Shown here piece after piece: positions 16,151 through 25,778 of a DNA stretch of 41,742 nt (position 1 is the stretch's first letter; each line of letters opens with the position of its first letter). The stretch comes from Oscillospiraceae bacterium. GTDB lineage: Bacteria > Bacillota > Clostridia > Oscillospirales > Oscillospiraceae. The stretch spans positions 1-41,742 of the forward strand of contig CACXAQ010000023.1 of the NCBI GenBank assembly GCA_902765595.1, in the 5' to 3' direction. A program made the translations under genes and the position numbers. The notes beneath the pieces were generated by a model. That model did not search any database. It saw only the letters and a list, made by a program, of their open reading frames with translations, and had not been told where the DNA came from.

Positions 16151-18136
16151 ATGGCCATTTTACAAATGAAACGGCTGCGGCTGATGCTGGTCCGTTCCCA
16201 GAAGGAAGCGCTCCTGCGGGAGCTGGCGGGCCTGGGCTGCGTCCAGATCTCCGAGGTCGGGGACGAGCTGCGGGAACAGGAGGCCCAGGGCCTTCTCTCC
16301 CGGGAGAGCAGCGACCTGATGGCCCTCAAGGCCCGGCAGGCGAGCCTGGACCGGGCGGTGGAGCTGCTGAAGGTCTACGCCCCGACCAAGACCCCGCTTT
16401 TGAGCGCGAAGCCGGAGCTGGAGACCGAGGAGCTGCTGCGCGGCGCGGACGAGGAGACCGAGGCCCTTGCCGCCGGGATCGGCGAGCGGGAGGATCGGAT
16501 CCGCCGCATCAGCGCCGAGGAGAGCCGGCAGCGCAGCGTCATCGAGAGCCTGACGCCCTGGCAGGGCCTGGACCTGCCTCTGGAGACCGAGGGCACCGAG
16601 CGCAGCGCCCTGGTGCTGGGCTCCTTCAGCGCCCGGATCCCCCTCAGTGAGGTGGAGACCGCGCTGGCGGAAGCTGCCGAGGAGGCGGAGCTCTTCCCCG
16701 TGTCCCAGGACAAGTCCCAGCGCTACGTGCTGCTGCTGGCGGCCCGGGAACAGCTGGCCGCCGCCCAGGAATGCCTGCGCGGCTTCGGCTTCACCGCCGC
16801 GGCCCTGAACGGCATCACCGGCACCCCCGTTCAGGGGATCGAGACGGCGAGGCAGACCCTGAAGGACCTGGGGGAGGAGAAGCTGCGGCTGGCCAAGGAG
16901 ATCGCCGCCGAAGCGGCCCACCGGGACGAGCTGAAGCTGGCCTCCGACCGGCTCGGCACCCGCATCGCCATGGCGGAGGCCGAGGACCGGCTCTGCGGCA
17001 CCGACGCCGCCGTCGTTCTGGAGGGCTGGATGCCCGCGGAACGGGAAGAGGAGCTCCGGCAGGTCTTCGAGCGCTATGAATGCGCCTGGGAGACCAGCGA
17101 CCCCACCGAGGAGGAGTACCCGGAGGTCCCCGTCAAGCTCAAGAACAACAAGTTTTCCAACGCCCTGAACATGGTCACCAACATGTACAGCCTTCCGGCT
17201 TACGGTACGGTGGACCCCAACCCCATCATGGCCCCCTTCTTCATCCTGTTTTACGGGCTGATGATGGCGGACATGGGCTACGGCATCATCATGATCGCGG
17301 CGGCTTTGGTCGCCATGAAGAAGTTGAGGCCCCGGGGCGGCAGCCTGGCCTTCTGTCAGCTGCTGCTGTACGGCGGCATCTCCACCTTCGTGATGGGCGC
17401 CCTCACCGGCGGCTTCTTCGGCAATGCGCCCGAAGTGATCGCGGGGATGTTCGGCTCCAGCTGGAAGGGCCTGCCGGCCCTGTTCAGCCCGGTGCGGGAC
17501 AGCACCACGGTGCTTTACGGCGCCATGGTCCTGGGTGTGATCCATCTCAACGCCGGCATGGTGGTCTCCTTCCTGGAGAAGAAGAAAGCCGGGAAGCTTG
17601 CCGACGGGCTCTTTGAGGAGGGCCCCCTGTGGGTGATCCTGCTGGGCGGCATCCTGCTGGGTCTGGACCTGCTGGGCGTGGTCAAATCCTCCGCCCTGCA
17701 CGGCGCCGGGATCGGGATCCTGTGCGTGGGCGCGGTGCTTCTGCTCTTCGGGGCGGGGCGCCATGCCAAGGGCTTCGGCAAGGTGACGGCGGCCTTCAGC
17801 ATCATCTACAACACCCTGACCGGCTGGTTCGGCGATATTCTGAGCTACTCGCGTATCATGGCCCTGATGCTGGCCGGCGGCGTGGTGGCCCAGGTGTTCA
17901 ACACCATCGCGGCCATGCCCTCCCAGAACGGGGTCACGGTGTTCTCCGGCATTGTCTTTCTGATCATCTTCCTGATCGGCCACGCTCTGAACTTCGGCTT
18001 GAACCTGCTGGGCTGCTTCGTGCACGATTTGAGACTGCAGTGCCTGGAGTTCTTCGGCAAATTCTATCAGGACGGCGGCAAGCCCTTCGACCCCCTGCGC
18101 ATCCGCAGCAAGTACGCGGTGCCCAAGGAAGAGTAA
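16151..18136 (+). CDS. ntpI: V/A-type ATPase subunit I (a-subunit, NtpI)
   Basis: This 661-residue membrane subunit provides the ion half-channels against the K ring. The N-terminal half (1-340) is cytosolic and coiled-coil-rich. The C-terminal half has about seven to eight transmembrane helices, beginning after VDPNPIMAPFFILFYG, with the conserved MMADMGYG segment and LSYSRIMALMLAGGVVAQVFN, which holds the essential arginine for ion transfer. Length and topology match clostridial and enterococcal NtpI. The ATG at 16151 follows the previous stop by one base, so translation is coupled. A 115-base gap with a palindromic repeat separates it from subunit K. Confidence 0.95.
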   Translation: MAILQMKRLRLMLVRSQKEALLRELAGLGCVQISEVGDELREQEAQGLLSRESSDLMALKARQASLDRAVELLKVYAPTKTPLLSAKPELETEELLRGADEETEALAAGIGEREDRIRRISAEESRQRSVIESLTPWQGLDLPLETEGTERSALVLGSFSARIPLSEVETALAEAAEEAELFPVSQDKSQRYVLLLAAREQLAAAQECLRGFGFTAAALNGITGTPVQGIETARQTLKDLGEEKLRLAKEIAAEAAHRDELKLASDRLGTRIAMAEAEDRLCGTDAAVVLEGWMPAEREEELRQVFERYECAWETSDPTEEEYPEVPVKLKNNKFSNALNMVTNMYSLPAYGTVDPNPIMAPFFILFYGLMMADMGYGIIMIAAALVAMKKLRPRGGSLAFCQLLLYGGISTFVMGALTGGFFGNAPEVIAGMFGSSWKGLPALFSPVRDSTTVLYGAMVLGVIHLNAGMVVSFLEKKKAGKLADGLFEEGPLWVILLGGILLGLDLLGVVKSSALHGAGIGILCVGAVLLLFGAGRHAKGFGKVTAAFSIIYNTLTGWFGDILSYSRIMALMLAGGVVAQVFNTIAAMPSQNGVTVFSGIVFLIIFLIGHALNFGLNLLGCFVHDLRLQCLEFFGKFYQDGGKPFDPLRIRSKYAVPKEE

Positions 18137-18149
18137 GGGGCGGCCGGCA

Positions 18150-18210
18150 AGGGGTACACCCCCTCATCCGGCGCTGCGCGCCCCCTTCCCCCTCGGGGGA
18201 AGGCTGCAAG
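18150..18210. repeat. Palindromic repeat between the V-ATPase I and K genes
   Basis: The stretch reads as a CCCCCTCATCCGGCGCTGCG block followed by CCTTCCCCC/GGGGGAAGG (18184-18203), a nine-base perfect inverted repeat with almost no loop. This kind of unit is widespread between genes in Oscillospirales and Lachnospirales, from general knowledge. There is no coding capacity. It precedes the gene for the most abundant subunit. Confidence 0.72.
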
Positions 18211-18238
18211 GTAATTTTTTATTTCAAATAACACATAG

Positions 18239-18736
<498 letters not shown>

Positions 18737-18755
18737 GCACGGATAGGAGCAAGGC

Positions 18756-19343
18756 ATGAAAGGCACGGATAAAATCATCGCCCATATCCGCTCTGACGCG
18801 CAGACGCAGGTGGACGCGATCCTTGCTCAGGCCGAGCAGCAGTGCGCCGGGATCCGGAGCGAGTACGACAAGCAGGCCGCCGCGCTCTACGCGGAGCGGC
18901 TGCGCGCCGGCGTGAAGGAGACCCAGGATCGGGTGGACAGCGCCACGCGCATCGCCCGCATGGAAGGGCGCAAGGGCATGCTCTCCGCCAAGCAGGACAT
19001 GGTCGCCCGCAGCTTCGAGAAGGCGCAGGAGCAGATCGTCGCCCTGCCCGAGGAGCAGTATGTGGCCTTCCTGGCAAAGCTCGCCGCCAAGGCCGCCGTC
19101 ACCGGGGAAGAGGAGATCGTCCTCAATGCCCGGGACCGGCAGCGTCTGGGGGAAAAACTGGTCAAGGCGGCCAACGCCCGCCTGAAAAACGGACGGCTCC
19201 GCCTTTCCGAGGACACCGGCGATTTCGCCGGCGGGCTCATCCTGCGCCGCGGCAGCATCGAGGCCAACTGCACGGTGGAGCTGCTGGTGGAGCTGAGCCA
19301 GGGCGAGCTTTCCGCCAAGGTCGCTGAGCTTCTGTTTCAGTGA
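18756..19343 (+). CDS. ntpE: V/A-type ATPase peripheral-stalk subunit E (NtpE)
   Basis: This 195-residue protein has an N-terminal coiled coil (residues 1-95, e.g. DAILAQAEQQCAGIRSEYDK) and a compact C-terminal alpha/beta domain. The C-terminal domain carries the family phrase GGLILRRGSIEANCTVELLV, which docks on the catalytic head. It pairs with the G/H subunit. ATG 18756 has AGGAG upstream and the gene follows ntpK by 19 bases. Length is within the family range of 185-200. Confidence 0.92.
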   Translation: MKGTDKIIAHIRSDAQTQVDAILAQAEQQCAGIRSEYDKQAAALYAERLRAGVKETQDRVDSATRIARMEGRKGMLSAKQDMVARSFEKAQEQIVALPEEQYVAFLAKLAAKAAVTGEEEIVLNARDRQRLGEKLVKAANARLKNGRLRLSEDTGDFAGGLILRRGSIEANCTVELLVELSQGELSAKVAELLFQ

Positions 19344-19366
19344 CCCCGGAGTCGGGAGGGAAAACA

Positions 19367-20359
19367 TTGGCTACGAAAAGAGAAGCGTATCTGAGCCTGT
19401 CCGCCATGCTGCGCGCCCGGGAGCCCCGGCTCCTGAACGGGGAGCGGGCCCAGCGGATGCTGGACGCGGCCTCCTTTGAGGAAGCGGCCAAGCTCTTGAC
19501 CGACTGCGGCTACGGCGACATGTCCCAGATGAACGCAAATGAGATCGAGGCGGCCCTGACCCAGCGCCGCAGCCAGATCCTGGAGGAGCTGGACCGGCTG
19601 CTGCCGGACAAGGCCATCGCGGACCTGTTCCGCATGAAGTACGACACCCACAACGCCAAGGTCCTGCTGAAGGCCGAGGCCATGGGCACCGAGGGCGGCG
19701 CCCTCTACAGCCGCTCCGGCCGCATCCCGCCGGAGAAGCTGACGGCCGCCTACAACGAGGGGCGCTACAGCGAGCTGCCGGAGCTCTTCGGCAAGGCGCT
19801 GGAGGAGGCCAAGAACACCCTGGCCCGCACCGCGAATCCCCAGCTCTCGGACTTCATCCTGGACCGGGCGCTGTATCAGGAGATGCTGGCCGCGGCCGAG
19901 ACCGTGGGGAACCCCTTCCTCACGGGCTATGTGCGCCTGCAGATCGACAGCAGCAATCTCAAGAGCCTGGTGCGCACCATGCGCATGCGCAAGGACGCGG
20001 ACTTCCTGCGGGAGGTCCTGATCCCCGGCGGCAGCGTGGACGTGGACCGGCTCTCCGCCGCGGGGGACGCCGAGGGCATCAGCGCCCTCTTCGCCCACAG
20101 CCCCCTGGAGCAGGCGGCCGCCCGCGGGGCGGAGGCCCTCTCCGGAGGCGGCATGACCGCCTTCGAGCGGGCCTGCGACAACGCGGTGAACGGCTATTTG
20201 CGCCAGGCAAAGCTGGTCAGCTACGGGCCGGAGGCGCCGGTGGCCTATGTGGCCGCCGTGGAGAACGAGATCACTGCGGTCCGCATGATCCTGACGGGGC
20301 GGCTTGCCGGCATCGCGCCGGACACCATCCGGGAAAGGCTGCGTGAACTGTATGCTTAA
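19367..20359 (+). CDS. ntpC: V/A-type ATPase central subunit C (NtpC, d-subunit)
   Basis: This 330-residue, mainly helical, funnel-shaped subunit links the K ring to the central shaft (D/F). Family features are the three repeated helical bundles, LFRMKYDTHNAKVLLKAEAM and the LQIDSSNLKSLVRTMRMRKD region. A TTG start at 19367 is chosen because GGGAGGG ends 6 bases before it. The alternative GTG at 19340, which overlaps the ntpE stop, has no Shine-Dalgarno and adds residues unlike the family. The C-terminus overlaps the start of subunit F by 8 bases. The complex contains a single copy. Confidence 0.9.
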   Translation: MATKREAYLSLSAMLRAREPRLLNGERAQRMLDAASFEEAAKLLTDCGYGDMSQMNANEIEAALTQRRSQILEELDRLLPDKAIADLFRMKYDTHNAKVLLKAEAMGTEGGALYSRSGRIPPEKLTAAYNEGRYSELPELFGKALEEAKNTLARTANPQLSDFILDRALYQEMLAAAETVGNPFLTGYVRLQIDSSNLKSLVRTMRMRKDADFLREVLIPGGSVDVDRLSAAGDAEGISALFAHSPLEQAAARGAEALSGGGMTAFERACDNAVNGYLRQAKLVSYGPEAPVAYVAAVENEITAVRMILTGRLAGIAPDTIRERLRELYA

Positions 20360-20672
20360 AATCGCTGTAATCGGCGGGCGGGAGACCGTCATGGGCTTCA
20401 AGGCCCTGGGGCTGGAGACCTACCCTGCCGCATGCGCCCAGGAGGCGTCCCACATCCTGCGGACGCTCACCCGGGAACACGACGACTACGCCATCATTTA
20501 CATCGAGGAGAATCTCGCGGCGGAGATGAGCCACGAGATCGACCGATTCAAGGACAGCCCCACCCCGGCGATCATCCTGATCCCCGGCCGGGAGGGCTCC
20601 CTGGGCCTGGGGCAGAACGCCCTGCGCTCCGCGGTGGAGCGGGCCGTCGGCACCAATATCCTGGGCGATTGA
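20352..20672 (+). CDS. ntpG: V/A-type ATPase central-shaft subunit F (NtpG)
   Basis: This 106-residue Rossmann-like subunit sits at the head/shaft interface. MLKIAVIGGRETVMGFKALG and YAIIYIEENLAAE are typical, as is the proline-rich PAIILIPG strand and the C-terminal ALRSAVERAVGTNIL helix. The ATG at 20352 lies inside the last codons of ntpC, so translation is coupled. Size fits (95-110). A palindromic repeat starts 4 bases after the stop. Confidence 0.93.
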   Translation: MLKIAVIGGRETVMGFKALGLETYPAACAQEASHILRTLTREHDDYAIIYIEENLAAEMSHEIDRFKDSPTPAIILIPGREGSLGLGQNALRSAVERAVGTNILGD

Positions 20673-20675
20673 TTT

Positions 20676-20801
20676 GCCTCCCCTGTGGTAGGGGAGGTGC
20701 CCCGAAGGGGCGGAGGGGTTGTCGGGGACAGCGCCGACTGCCTGACAACGACCCCTCAGTCACGGCTTTGCCGTGACAGCTCCCCTTGGCAGGGGAGCCT
20801 A
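20676..20801. repeat. Palindromic repeat between the V-ATPase F and A genes
   Basis: The left hairpin is CCTCCCCT-GTGGT-AGGGGAGG (20677-20697) and the right hairpin is CTCCCCT-TGGC-AGGGGAG (20780-20797). Between them are GTCACGGCTTTGCCGTGAC and a GTTGTC/GACAAC stem. The outer hairpins are also inverted copies of one another. The right end matches the repeat at 35803-35953 (shared ACCCCTCAGTC and AGGGGAGCCTA). It supplies no protein. Confidence 0.8.
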
Positions 20802-20821
20802 AGATGAAAGGAAGGTTGCAA

Positions 20822-22591
20822 ATGAGCGGAACCATTACCAAAGTATCCGGCCCGCTGGTGGTGGCCGAGGGCCTGGCGGACGCCAACGTCTCCGACGTTG
20901 TGCGCGTGGGCTCTCAGCGCCTGATCGGCGAGATCCTGAATATGACCGGCGACCGGGCCCACATCCAGGTCTATGAGGAGACCTCCGGCCTCGGCCCCGG
21001 CGCAAACGTGGAGACCACCGGCATGCCCATGTCCGTGGAGCTTGGGCCCGGCATGCTGGACAACATCTACGACGGCATCCAGCGCCCCCTGCCCGAGATG
21101 CGCGCCCTCTCCGGCGACTGCATCACCCGCGGCATCGACGTGCCCTCCCTGAACCGGGAGAAGCAGTGGGACTTCGTGCCCGTGGCAAAGCCCGGCGACA
21201 AGCTCGTGGCCGGCGACGTGCTGGGCACCGTCCAGGAGACCAGCGCCATCCTCCACAAGATCATGGTGCCCTACGGCATCTCCGGCGAGGTCCTCAGCGT
21301 GGAGAGCGGCCTGCACGTGGTCACCGACGTGATCGCCACCATCCGGGACGAGAAGGGCAAGATCCATGAGCTGACCATGATCCAGCGCTGGCCCGTGCGT
21401 ATCGCCCGCCCCTACACCCGCAAGTATGTGCCCAGCCGCCCCATGAACAGCGGCCAGCGCATCATCGACACCCTGTTCCCCATCGCCAAGGGCGGCACCG
21501 CCGCCGTCCCCGGCCCCTTCGGCTCCGGCAAGACCGTGGTCCAGCACCAGCTGGCCAAGTGGTCTGACGTGGACATCGTCATCTACATCGGCTGCGGCGA
21601 GCGCGGCAACGAGATGACCGACGTTCTGATGGAGTTCCCCGAGCTGAAGGACCCCCGCAACGGCGAGCCTCTGATGAAGCGCACGGTGCTCATCGCCAAC
21701 ACCTCCGATATGCCCGTGGCGGCCCGCGAGGCCTCCATCTACACCGGCATCACCATCGCCGAGTACTTCCGCGACATGGGCTACGACGTGGCCGTTCTGG
21801 CTGACTCCACCTCCCGCTGGGCCGAGGCCCTGCGTGAGATGTCCGGCCGTCTGGAAGAGATGCCCGGCGAAGAGGGCTACCCCGCCTACCTTGCCTCCCG
21901 TCTGGCCCAGTTCTACGAACGGGCCGGCGTGGTGGAATGCCTGGGCCAGGACGAGCGCCAGGGCTCCGTCACCGCCATCGGCGCCGTGTCGCCTCCGGGC
22001 GGCGATATTTCCGAGCCCGTCTCCCAGGCCACCATGCGCATCGTCAAGGTGTTCTGGGCCCTGGACTCCTCTCTGGCCTACGCCCGTCACTTCCCGGCCA
22101 TCAACTGGCTGACCTCCTACTCGCTGTATCTGGACACCCTGGCCCCCTGGTACACCCAGCAGTTCGGCGAGGGTTACATGCAGAACCGTACCAAGGCCAT
22201 GCACATCCTCCAGGAGGAGAGCGAGCTGCAGGAGATCGTCCGCCTGGTGGGCCAGGACGCCCTGAGCCCTGCGGACCGTCTCACCATGGAGACCGCCAAG
22301 AGCATCCGGGAGGACTTCCTGCAGCAGAACGCTTTCGTGGACGAGGACGCCTATTCCTCCTACCGCAAGCAGTTCCGCCTGTTGGACATGGTCCTCCGCT
22401 TCGACAGCCTCTGCCGCGACGCGCTGCAGAAGGGCGCCGACATGGACAAGCTCTTCACCATCCCCGCCCGGGAGCGGATCGGCCGCGCCAAGATGGTGGA
22501 TGTGGCCCGGTTCGAGGAAGAGTACAGCGCCATCGAAGAGCAGATGAAGCGCGAGATCGAAGAAGTCATTGCCGGAGGTGAGGACGCATGA
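20822..22591 (+). CDS. ntpA: V/A-type ATPase catalytic subunit A (NtpA)
   Basis: This 589-residue subunit provides the catalytic nucleotide site. The N-terminal barrel ([16 protein letters not shown]) and the family-specific 'bulge' domain precede the P-loop [18 protein letters not shown] (Walker A about residues 235-243). The catalytic glutamate loop [13 protein letters not shown], the [24 protein letters not shown] region and the helical C-terminus follow. ATG 20822 has AAGGAAGG upstream; an earlier in-frame ATG at 20786 falls in the repeat. The stop overlaps the ATG of subunit B. Confidence 0.97.
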   Translation: MSGTITKVSGPLVVAEGLADANVSDVVRVGSQRLIGEILNMTGDRAHIQVYEETSGLGPGANVETTGMPMSVELGPGMLDNIYDGIQRPLPEMRALSGDCITRGIDVPSLNREKQWDFVPVAKPGDKLVAGDVLGTVQETSAILHKIMVPYGISGEVLSVESGLHVVTDVIATIRDEKGKIHELTMIQRWPVRIARPYTRKYVPSRPMNSGQRIIDTLFPIAKGGTAAVPGPFGSGKTVVQHQLAKWSDVDIVIYIGCGERGNEMTDVLMEFPELKDPRNGEPLMKRTVLIANTSDMPVAAREASIYTGITIAEYFRDMGYDVAVLADSTSRWAEALREMSGRLEEMPGEEGYPAYLASRLAQFYERAGVVECLGQDERQGSVTAIGAVSPPGGDISEPVSQATMRIVKVFWALDSSLAYARHFPAINWLTSYSLYLDTLAPWYTQQFGEGYMQNRTKAMHILQEESELQEIVRLVGQDALSPADRLTMETAKSIREDFLQQNAFVDEDAYSSYRKQFRLLDMVLRFDSLCRDALQKGADMDKLFTIPARERIGRAKMVDVARFEEEYSAIEEQMKREIEEVIAGGEDA

Positions 22592-23917
22592 TCAAAGAGT
22601 ATAAAACCATCAAAGAGATCGCCAGCCCTCTGATGATCGTGGAGCACGTGGAAGGCGTCACCTACGACGAGCTGGGCGAGATCGAGCTGCCCAGCGGCGA
22701 GACCCGCCGCTGCAAGGTGCTGGAGGTGGAGGGCGACCGTGCCGTCGTCCAGCTCTTCGAATCCGCCCAGGGCATCAACCTGGCCGAAAGCAAGGTCCGC
22801 TTCCTGGGCCATCCCCAGCAGCTGGCCGTCTCCGAGGATATGCTGGGCCGCGTTTTCAACGGCATGGGCCAGCCCATCGACGGCGGCCCCGACATCCTGG
22901 CCGACGCCCACATGGACATCAACGGCCTGCCCATGAACCCCGCCGCCCGCGCCTACCCCGCGGAGTTCATCCAGACCGGCGTCTCCACCATTGACGGCCT
23001 GAACACCCTGGTCCGCGGCCAGAAGCTGCCCATCTTCTCCGGCTCCGGTCTGCCTCACGCGGCCCTGGCCGCCCAGATCGCCCGCCAGGCTAAGGTCCTG
23101 GGCGACAACGAGACCTTCGCCGTGGTCTTCGCCGCCATCGGCATCACCTTCGAGGAGTCCGAGTACTTCATCAACGACTTCCGCCGCACCGGCGCCATCG
23201 ACCGCACCGTGGTCTTCTCCAACCTGGCCAACGACCCCGCCGTGGAGCGTATCGCCACCCCCCGCGTGGCCCTGACCGCCGCCGAGTACCTGGCCTTTGA
23301 GAAGGACATGCAGGTCCTGGTCATCCTGACCGACATCACCAACTACGCCGAGGCCCTGCGCGAGGTCTCCGCCGCCAAGAAAGAGGTCCCCGGCCGCCGC
23401 GGCTATCCCGGCTACCTGTACACGGACCTGGCTACTCTGTATGAACGCGCCGGCCGCCGGCAGGGCAAGAAGGGCTCCATCACCATGATCCCCATCCTGA
23501 CCATGCCCGAGGACGACAAGACCCACCCCATCCCCGACCTGACCGGCTACATCACCGAGGCCGGTGGACGTGCTGCCTTCCCTGAGCCGTCTGAAGGATA
23601 AGGGCATCGGCGTGGGCAAGACCCGCGAGGACCACGCCGGCACCATGAACCAGCTCTTTGCCGCCTATTCCCGCGGCAAGGACGCCAAGGAGCTCATGAC
23701 CATCCTGGGCGAGGCCGCCCTCAGCGAGGACGACAAGCTCTTCGCCAAGTTTGCCGATGAGTTTGAGCGCCGCTACGTCTCCCAGGGCAACACCACCAAC
23801 CGCTCCATCCAGGAGACCCTGGATCTGGGCTGGGAGCTGCTGAAGATCCTGCCGCGCCGGGAGCTGAAGCGCATCAAGCCCGAGATGATCGAGAAGTACC
23901 TGCCCAAAGAGGAGTAA
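22588..23917 (+). CDS. ntpB: V/A-type ATPase regulatory subunit B (NtpB), reading frame broken near 23550
   Basis: This is the non-catalytic nucleotide-binding subunit that alternates with A. The first frame (22588-23601) is normal from [20 protein letters not shown] through [20 protein letters not shown] to [12 protein letters not shown]. The family's next 17 or so residues (GQI...PP) are absent, and homology resumes in the next frame at [20 protein letters not shown], continuing cleanly to YLPKEE at 23917. Four bases stand where about 51 are expected, a net loss of 47. Neither side shows further decay. It is either a fresh null mutation or an assembly error; a non-functional B subunit would disable the whole enzyme. 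Start overlaps the ntpA stop (ATGA). Confidence 0.88.
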
Positions 23918-23923
23918 GCTCTG

Positions 23924-23944
23924 GAGCCTCCCCACAGGGGAGCC
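23924..23944. repeat. Short palindrome between the V-ATPase B and D genes
   Basis: GCCTCCCC-ACA-GGGGAGCC forms a small hairpin that looks like a single end of the longer repeat at 20676-20801, possibly a deletion remnant or solo unit. Confidence 0.55.
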
Positions 23945-23971
23945 GAAAGAATGAAGGAGAGGTGAAACTTT

Positions 23972-24625
23972 TTGGCCAATACCGCGATTACCCCCACAAG
24001 AATGGTGCTCAACCAGCTGAAGGGCCGTCTGAAAACGGCGCGGAGGGGCCATAAGCTCCTGAAGGACAAGCGGGATGAGCTGATGCGTCAGTTCATGGAC
24101 GTGGTCCGCCGCAACAAGGAGCTGCGCACCAAGGTGGAAGAGGGGCTCACCGCCGCCTTTGCCTCCCAGCAGGTGGCCAGCGCCATCATGTCTCCCGAGA
24201 TGCTGGAGCAGGCTCTGCTCTACCCCCGGCAGAGCGTGGAGCTGGAGATGAGCTTCAAGAACATCATGAGCGTGAACGTCCCCCGCTACCGCTTCCAGAC
24301 CAAAAACAACGACCCCACGGAGATCTATCCCTACGGCTTCGCCCAGACCTCGGGCGAGCTGGACGACGCGCTGGAGAAGCTGGATCTGGTCTTCCGGGAC
24401 ATGCTGGAGCTGGCAGAGGTGGAAAAGACCATGCAGCTGCTGGCCGAGGAGATCGAGAAGACCCGGCGGCGCGTCAACGCCCTGGAGTACGTGATGATCC
24501 CGGAGCTGGAGGGCAACATCAAGTATATCTCCATGAAGCTGGAGGAGAACGAGAACGCCACCAAGGTCCGGCTCCTGAAGGTCAAGGAAATGGTCCTGCA
24601 GGACGCGCACCATTACAAACAGTGA
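23972..24625 (+). CDS. ntpD: V/A-type ATPase central-shaft subunit D (NtpD)
   Basis: This 217-residue subunit forms the rotating coiled-coil shaft. ITPTRMVLNQLKGRLKTARRGHKLLKDKRD-type sequence at the N-terminus (residues 6-35) and a long C-terminal helix with RRVNALEYVMIPELEGNIKYI are diagnostic. Translation starts at TTG 23972 with AAGGAGAGGTG 8 bases upstream; the next ATG would cut into the conserved PTRM motif. It is the last gene of the operon and ends in a strong terminator. Like subunit C, it is present once per complex and uses TTG. Confidence 0.93.
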   Translation: MANTAITPTRMVLNQLKGRLKTARRGHKLLKDKRDELMRQFMDVVRRNKELRTKVEEGLTAAFASQQVASAIMSPEMLEQALLYPRQSVELEMSFKNIMSVNVPRYRFQTKNNDPTEIYPYGFAQTSGELDDALEKLDLVFRDMLELAEVEKTMQLLAEEIEKTRRRVNALEYVMIPELEGNIKYISMKLEENENATKVRLLKVKEMVLQDAHHYKQ

Positions 24626-24667
24626 AAAAACGGGAAGTGAAAACCACGGTTTTCGCTTCCCGTTTTT
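24625..24667 (+). terminator. Terminator of the V-ATPase operon
   Basis: AAAAACGGGAAG-TGAAAACC pairs with GGTTTTCGCTTCCCGTTTTT, a stem of about 20 bp with one mismatch, followed by more T. It lies directly after the ntpD stop. Confidence 0.93.
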
Positions 24668-24670
24668 CCC

Positions 24671-25006
24671 TTTTTCGGGCGGCAGATTGCCGCCCCTGCG
24701 GCATTCCCGGGAGAGCGGGGATCGCCGCGTCGGGGTGCGCGGTGGCTCGGAATGACAGAGGCGGGCGGCCCTGCGGGGTGCCCGCCATGCCCGTAGGGGA
24801 GGGGCTTGCCCCTCCCGCGGGGACGCGGGTCTCAAAACAGAAAAGGCCCCGGGCGAATGCGCACACATCGGCATTCGCCCGGGGTCCTTTGGTTATCTGT
24901 GTGCCCGCCGCGGGAGGGAAGCCGCATCCGCCGCAGGCGGCGCGAGCCCGCTTCTCCCCGCGTGCGGGGAGGGCGGGAATGAGCGGCCGGAGCTTGCCGG
25001 ACGCCG
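24671..25006. repeat. Mosaic of GC-rich palindromes, no gene seen
   Basis: This 336-base stretch has no credible coding frame. It contains GGCGGCAGATTGCCGCC (about 24680), GGAGGGGCTTGCCCCTCC (about 24800), a long hairpin GGCCCCGGGCGAATGC/GCATTCGCCCGGGGTCC (24845-24886) with flanking A and T runs, and CTCCCCGCGTGCGGGGAG (about 24954). Several phrases are typical of dispersed clostridial intergenic repeats. It looks like nested insertions of small repeat units between two transcription units. Confidence 0.6.
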
Positions 25007-25045
25007 TAAAACAAAGCCCCGGAGCCGATCCTTCGGCTCCGGGGC
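25007..25045 (-). terminator. Terminator of the small P-loop protein gene
   Basis: Read on the minus strand, GCCCCGGAGCCGAA (25045-25032) and TCGGCTCCGGGGC (25028-25016) form a stem followed by TTTGTTTTA. It stands 19 bases after the stop of the gene at 25064-25477. Confidence 0.9.
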
Positions 25046-25063
25046 AGAAACGTTTCACACCGG

Positions 25064-25477
25064 TCAGATCTGGTATTTCAGCACACTCTCGGGCAGGGTG
25101 GCGGGGTCCGCGGAGAGGCTGATGACAAAGCTGATCTTCTCCTGCTCGGAGAACTTGTTCAGCCAGGTCAGGAAGTCCACCAGCGCGTCGGGGGACTTGT
25201 CGTTGACCAGCTTATAGAAGTTGTCGATAAAGAAATGGGTGATGTCGTAGTTGCCGGCATGGACGCCGCAGATCAGTCCCCGGAGGAACTCATAGCTGCC
25301 GATGTCGTAATTCCCCGCGTCGATCAGGCGGGCCTGATAGGGGATATCAAAGGTGAGCTTGCGCTCCTTCTCGATGCAGACCACGTCGCCGGTCTCTTCA
25401 TTGACGGCGTCGCGGACCATGTCCACCAGCTTCTTCGTCTTGCCGGATCCCTTGAGACCCATGATGAGTTGAACCAT
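25064..25477 (-). CDS. Small P-loop ATP-binding protein of unknown function
   Basis: This 137-residue protein starts MVQLIMGLKGSGKTKKLVDM, where GLKGSGKT is a clean Walker A motif. THFFIDNFYKLV near residue 85 may supply the Walker B aspartate, and SFVISLSADPATLPE is a sensor-like strand near the end. It is too short for most kinases and resembles small clostridial ATP-binding proteins without assigned function. ATG 25477 is preferred over a GTG at 25486 because AAGGAGAG runs up to that GTG. It stands alone with its own terminator and diverges from the dehydratase module. Nucleotide binding is a fair prediction; the role is unknown. Confidence 0.78.
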   Translation of the reverse strand: MVQLIMGLKGSGKTKKLVDMVRDAVNEETGDVVCIEKERKLTFDIPYQARLIDAGNYDIGSYEFLRGLICGVHAGNYDITHFFIDNFYKLVNDKSPDALVDFLTWLNKFSEQEKISFVISLSADPATLPESVLKYQI

Positions 25478-25697
25478 GTGGATCACTCTCCTTCATATTA
25501 TTTCACTTGTTGGTCAAAGCATACCATGAAAAGTGAAAAGGCGCAAGGGAAAAGAAGTGAACCTTCGGTAAATTTTCCGCGGGCTTTTTCAAAAAGCGCG
25601 GTTCTGACAGTTCCACCGGAGTGTCAGGGAGCCTTCGGCGTTGTGTACAAACAGAGGGGAAATAATTATACACTTCCCATAAAAATGTATCGATAAC
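25478..25697. other. Divergent intergenic region with two palindromes
   Basis: No gene is seen. It holds a hairpin CCGCGGGCTTTTTC/AAAAAGCGCGG (about 25577-25600), an operator-like inverted repeat CTGACA-N12-TGTCAG (25604-25627), and a weaker ATACAC/ATGTAT pair (about 25669-25689) close to the module-1 promoter. The sequence is AT-richer than the flanking genes. Confidence 0.45.
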
Positions 25698-25726
25698 TTG
25701 AATTTATCCGCCCAAATTGATAAAAT
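25698..25726 (+). promoter_or_regulatory. Sigma-A promoter of dehydratase module 1
   Basis: TTGAAT (25698-25703) and TAAAAT (25721-25726) are separated by 17 bp, giving a leader of about 45 bases before the ATG at 25779. Confidence 0.8.
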
Positions 25727-25778
25727 TATGGAGCATAAGTGTGCCCAACGGACCGAAAACAGTGAAAAGAGGGATTGA

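Noticed and set aside
23564-23917. Separate 117-residue gene after subunit B
   Set aside because: Its sequence is the normal C-terminal part of subunit B and has no ribosome binding site; it is the displaced frame of the broken gene.
24671-25045. CRISPR array
   Set aside because: The palindromes differ from one another and are not regularly spaced; there are no cas genes.
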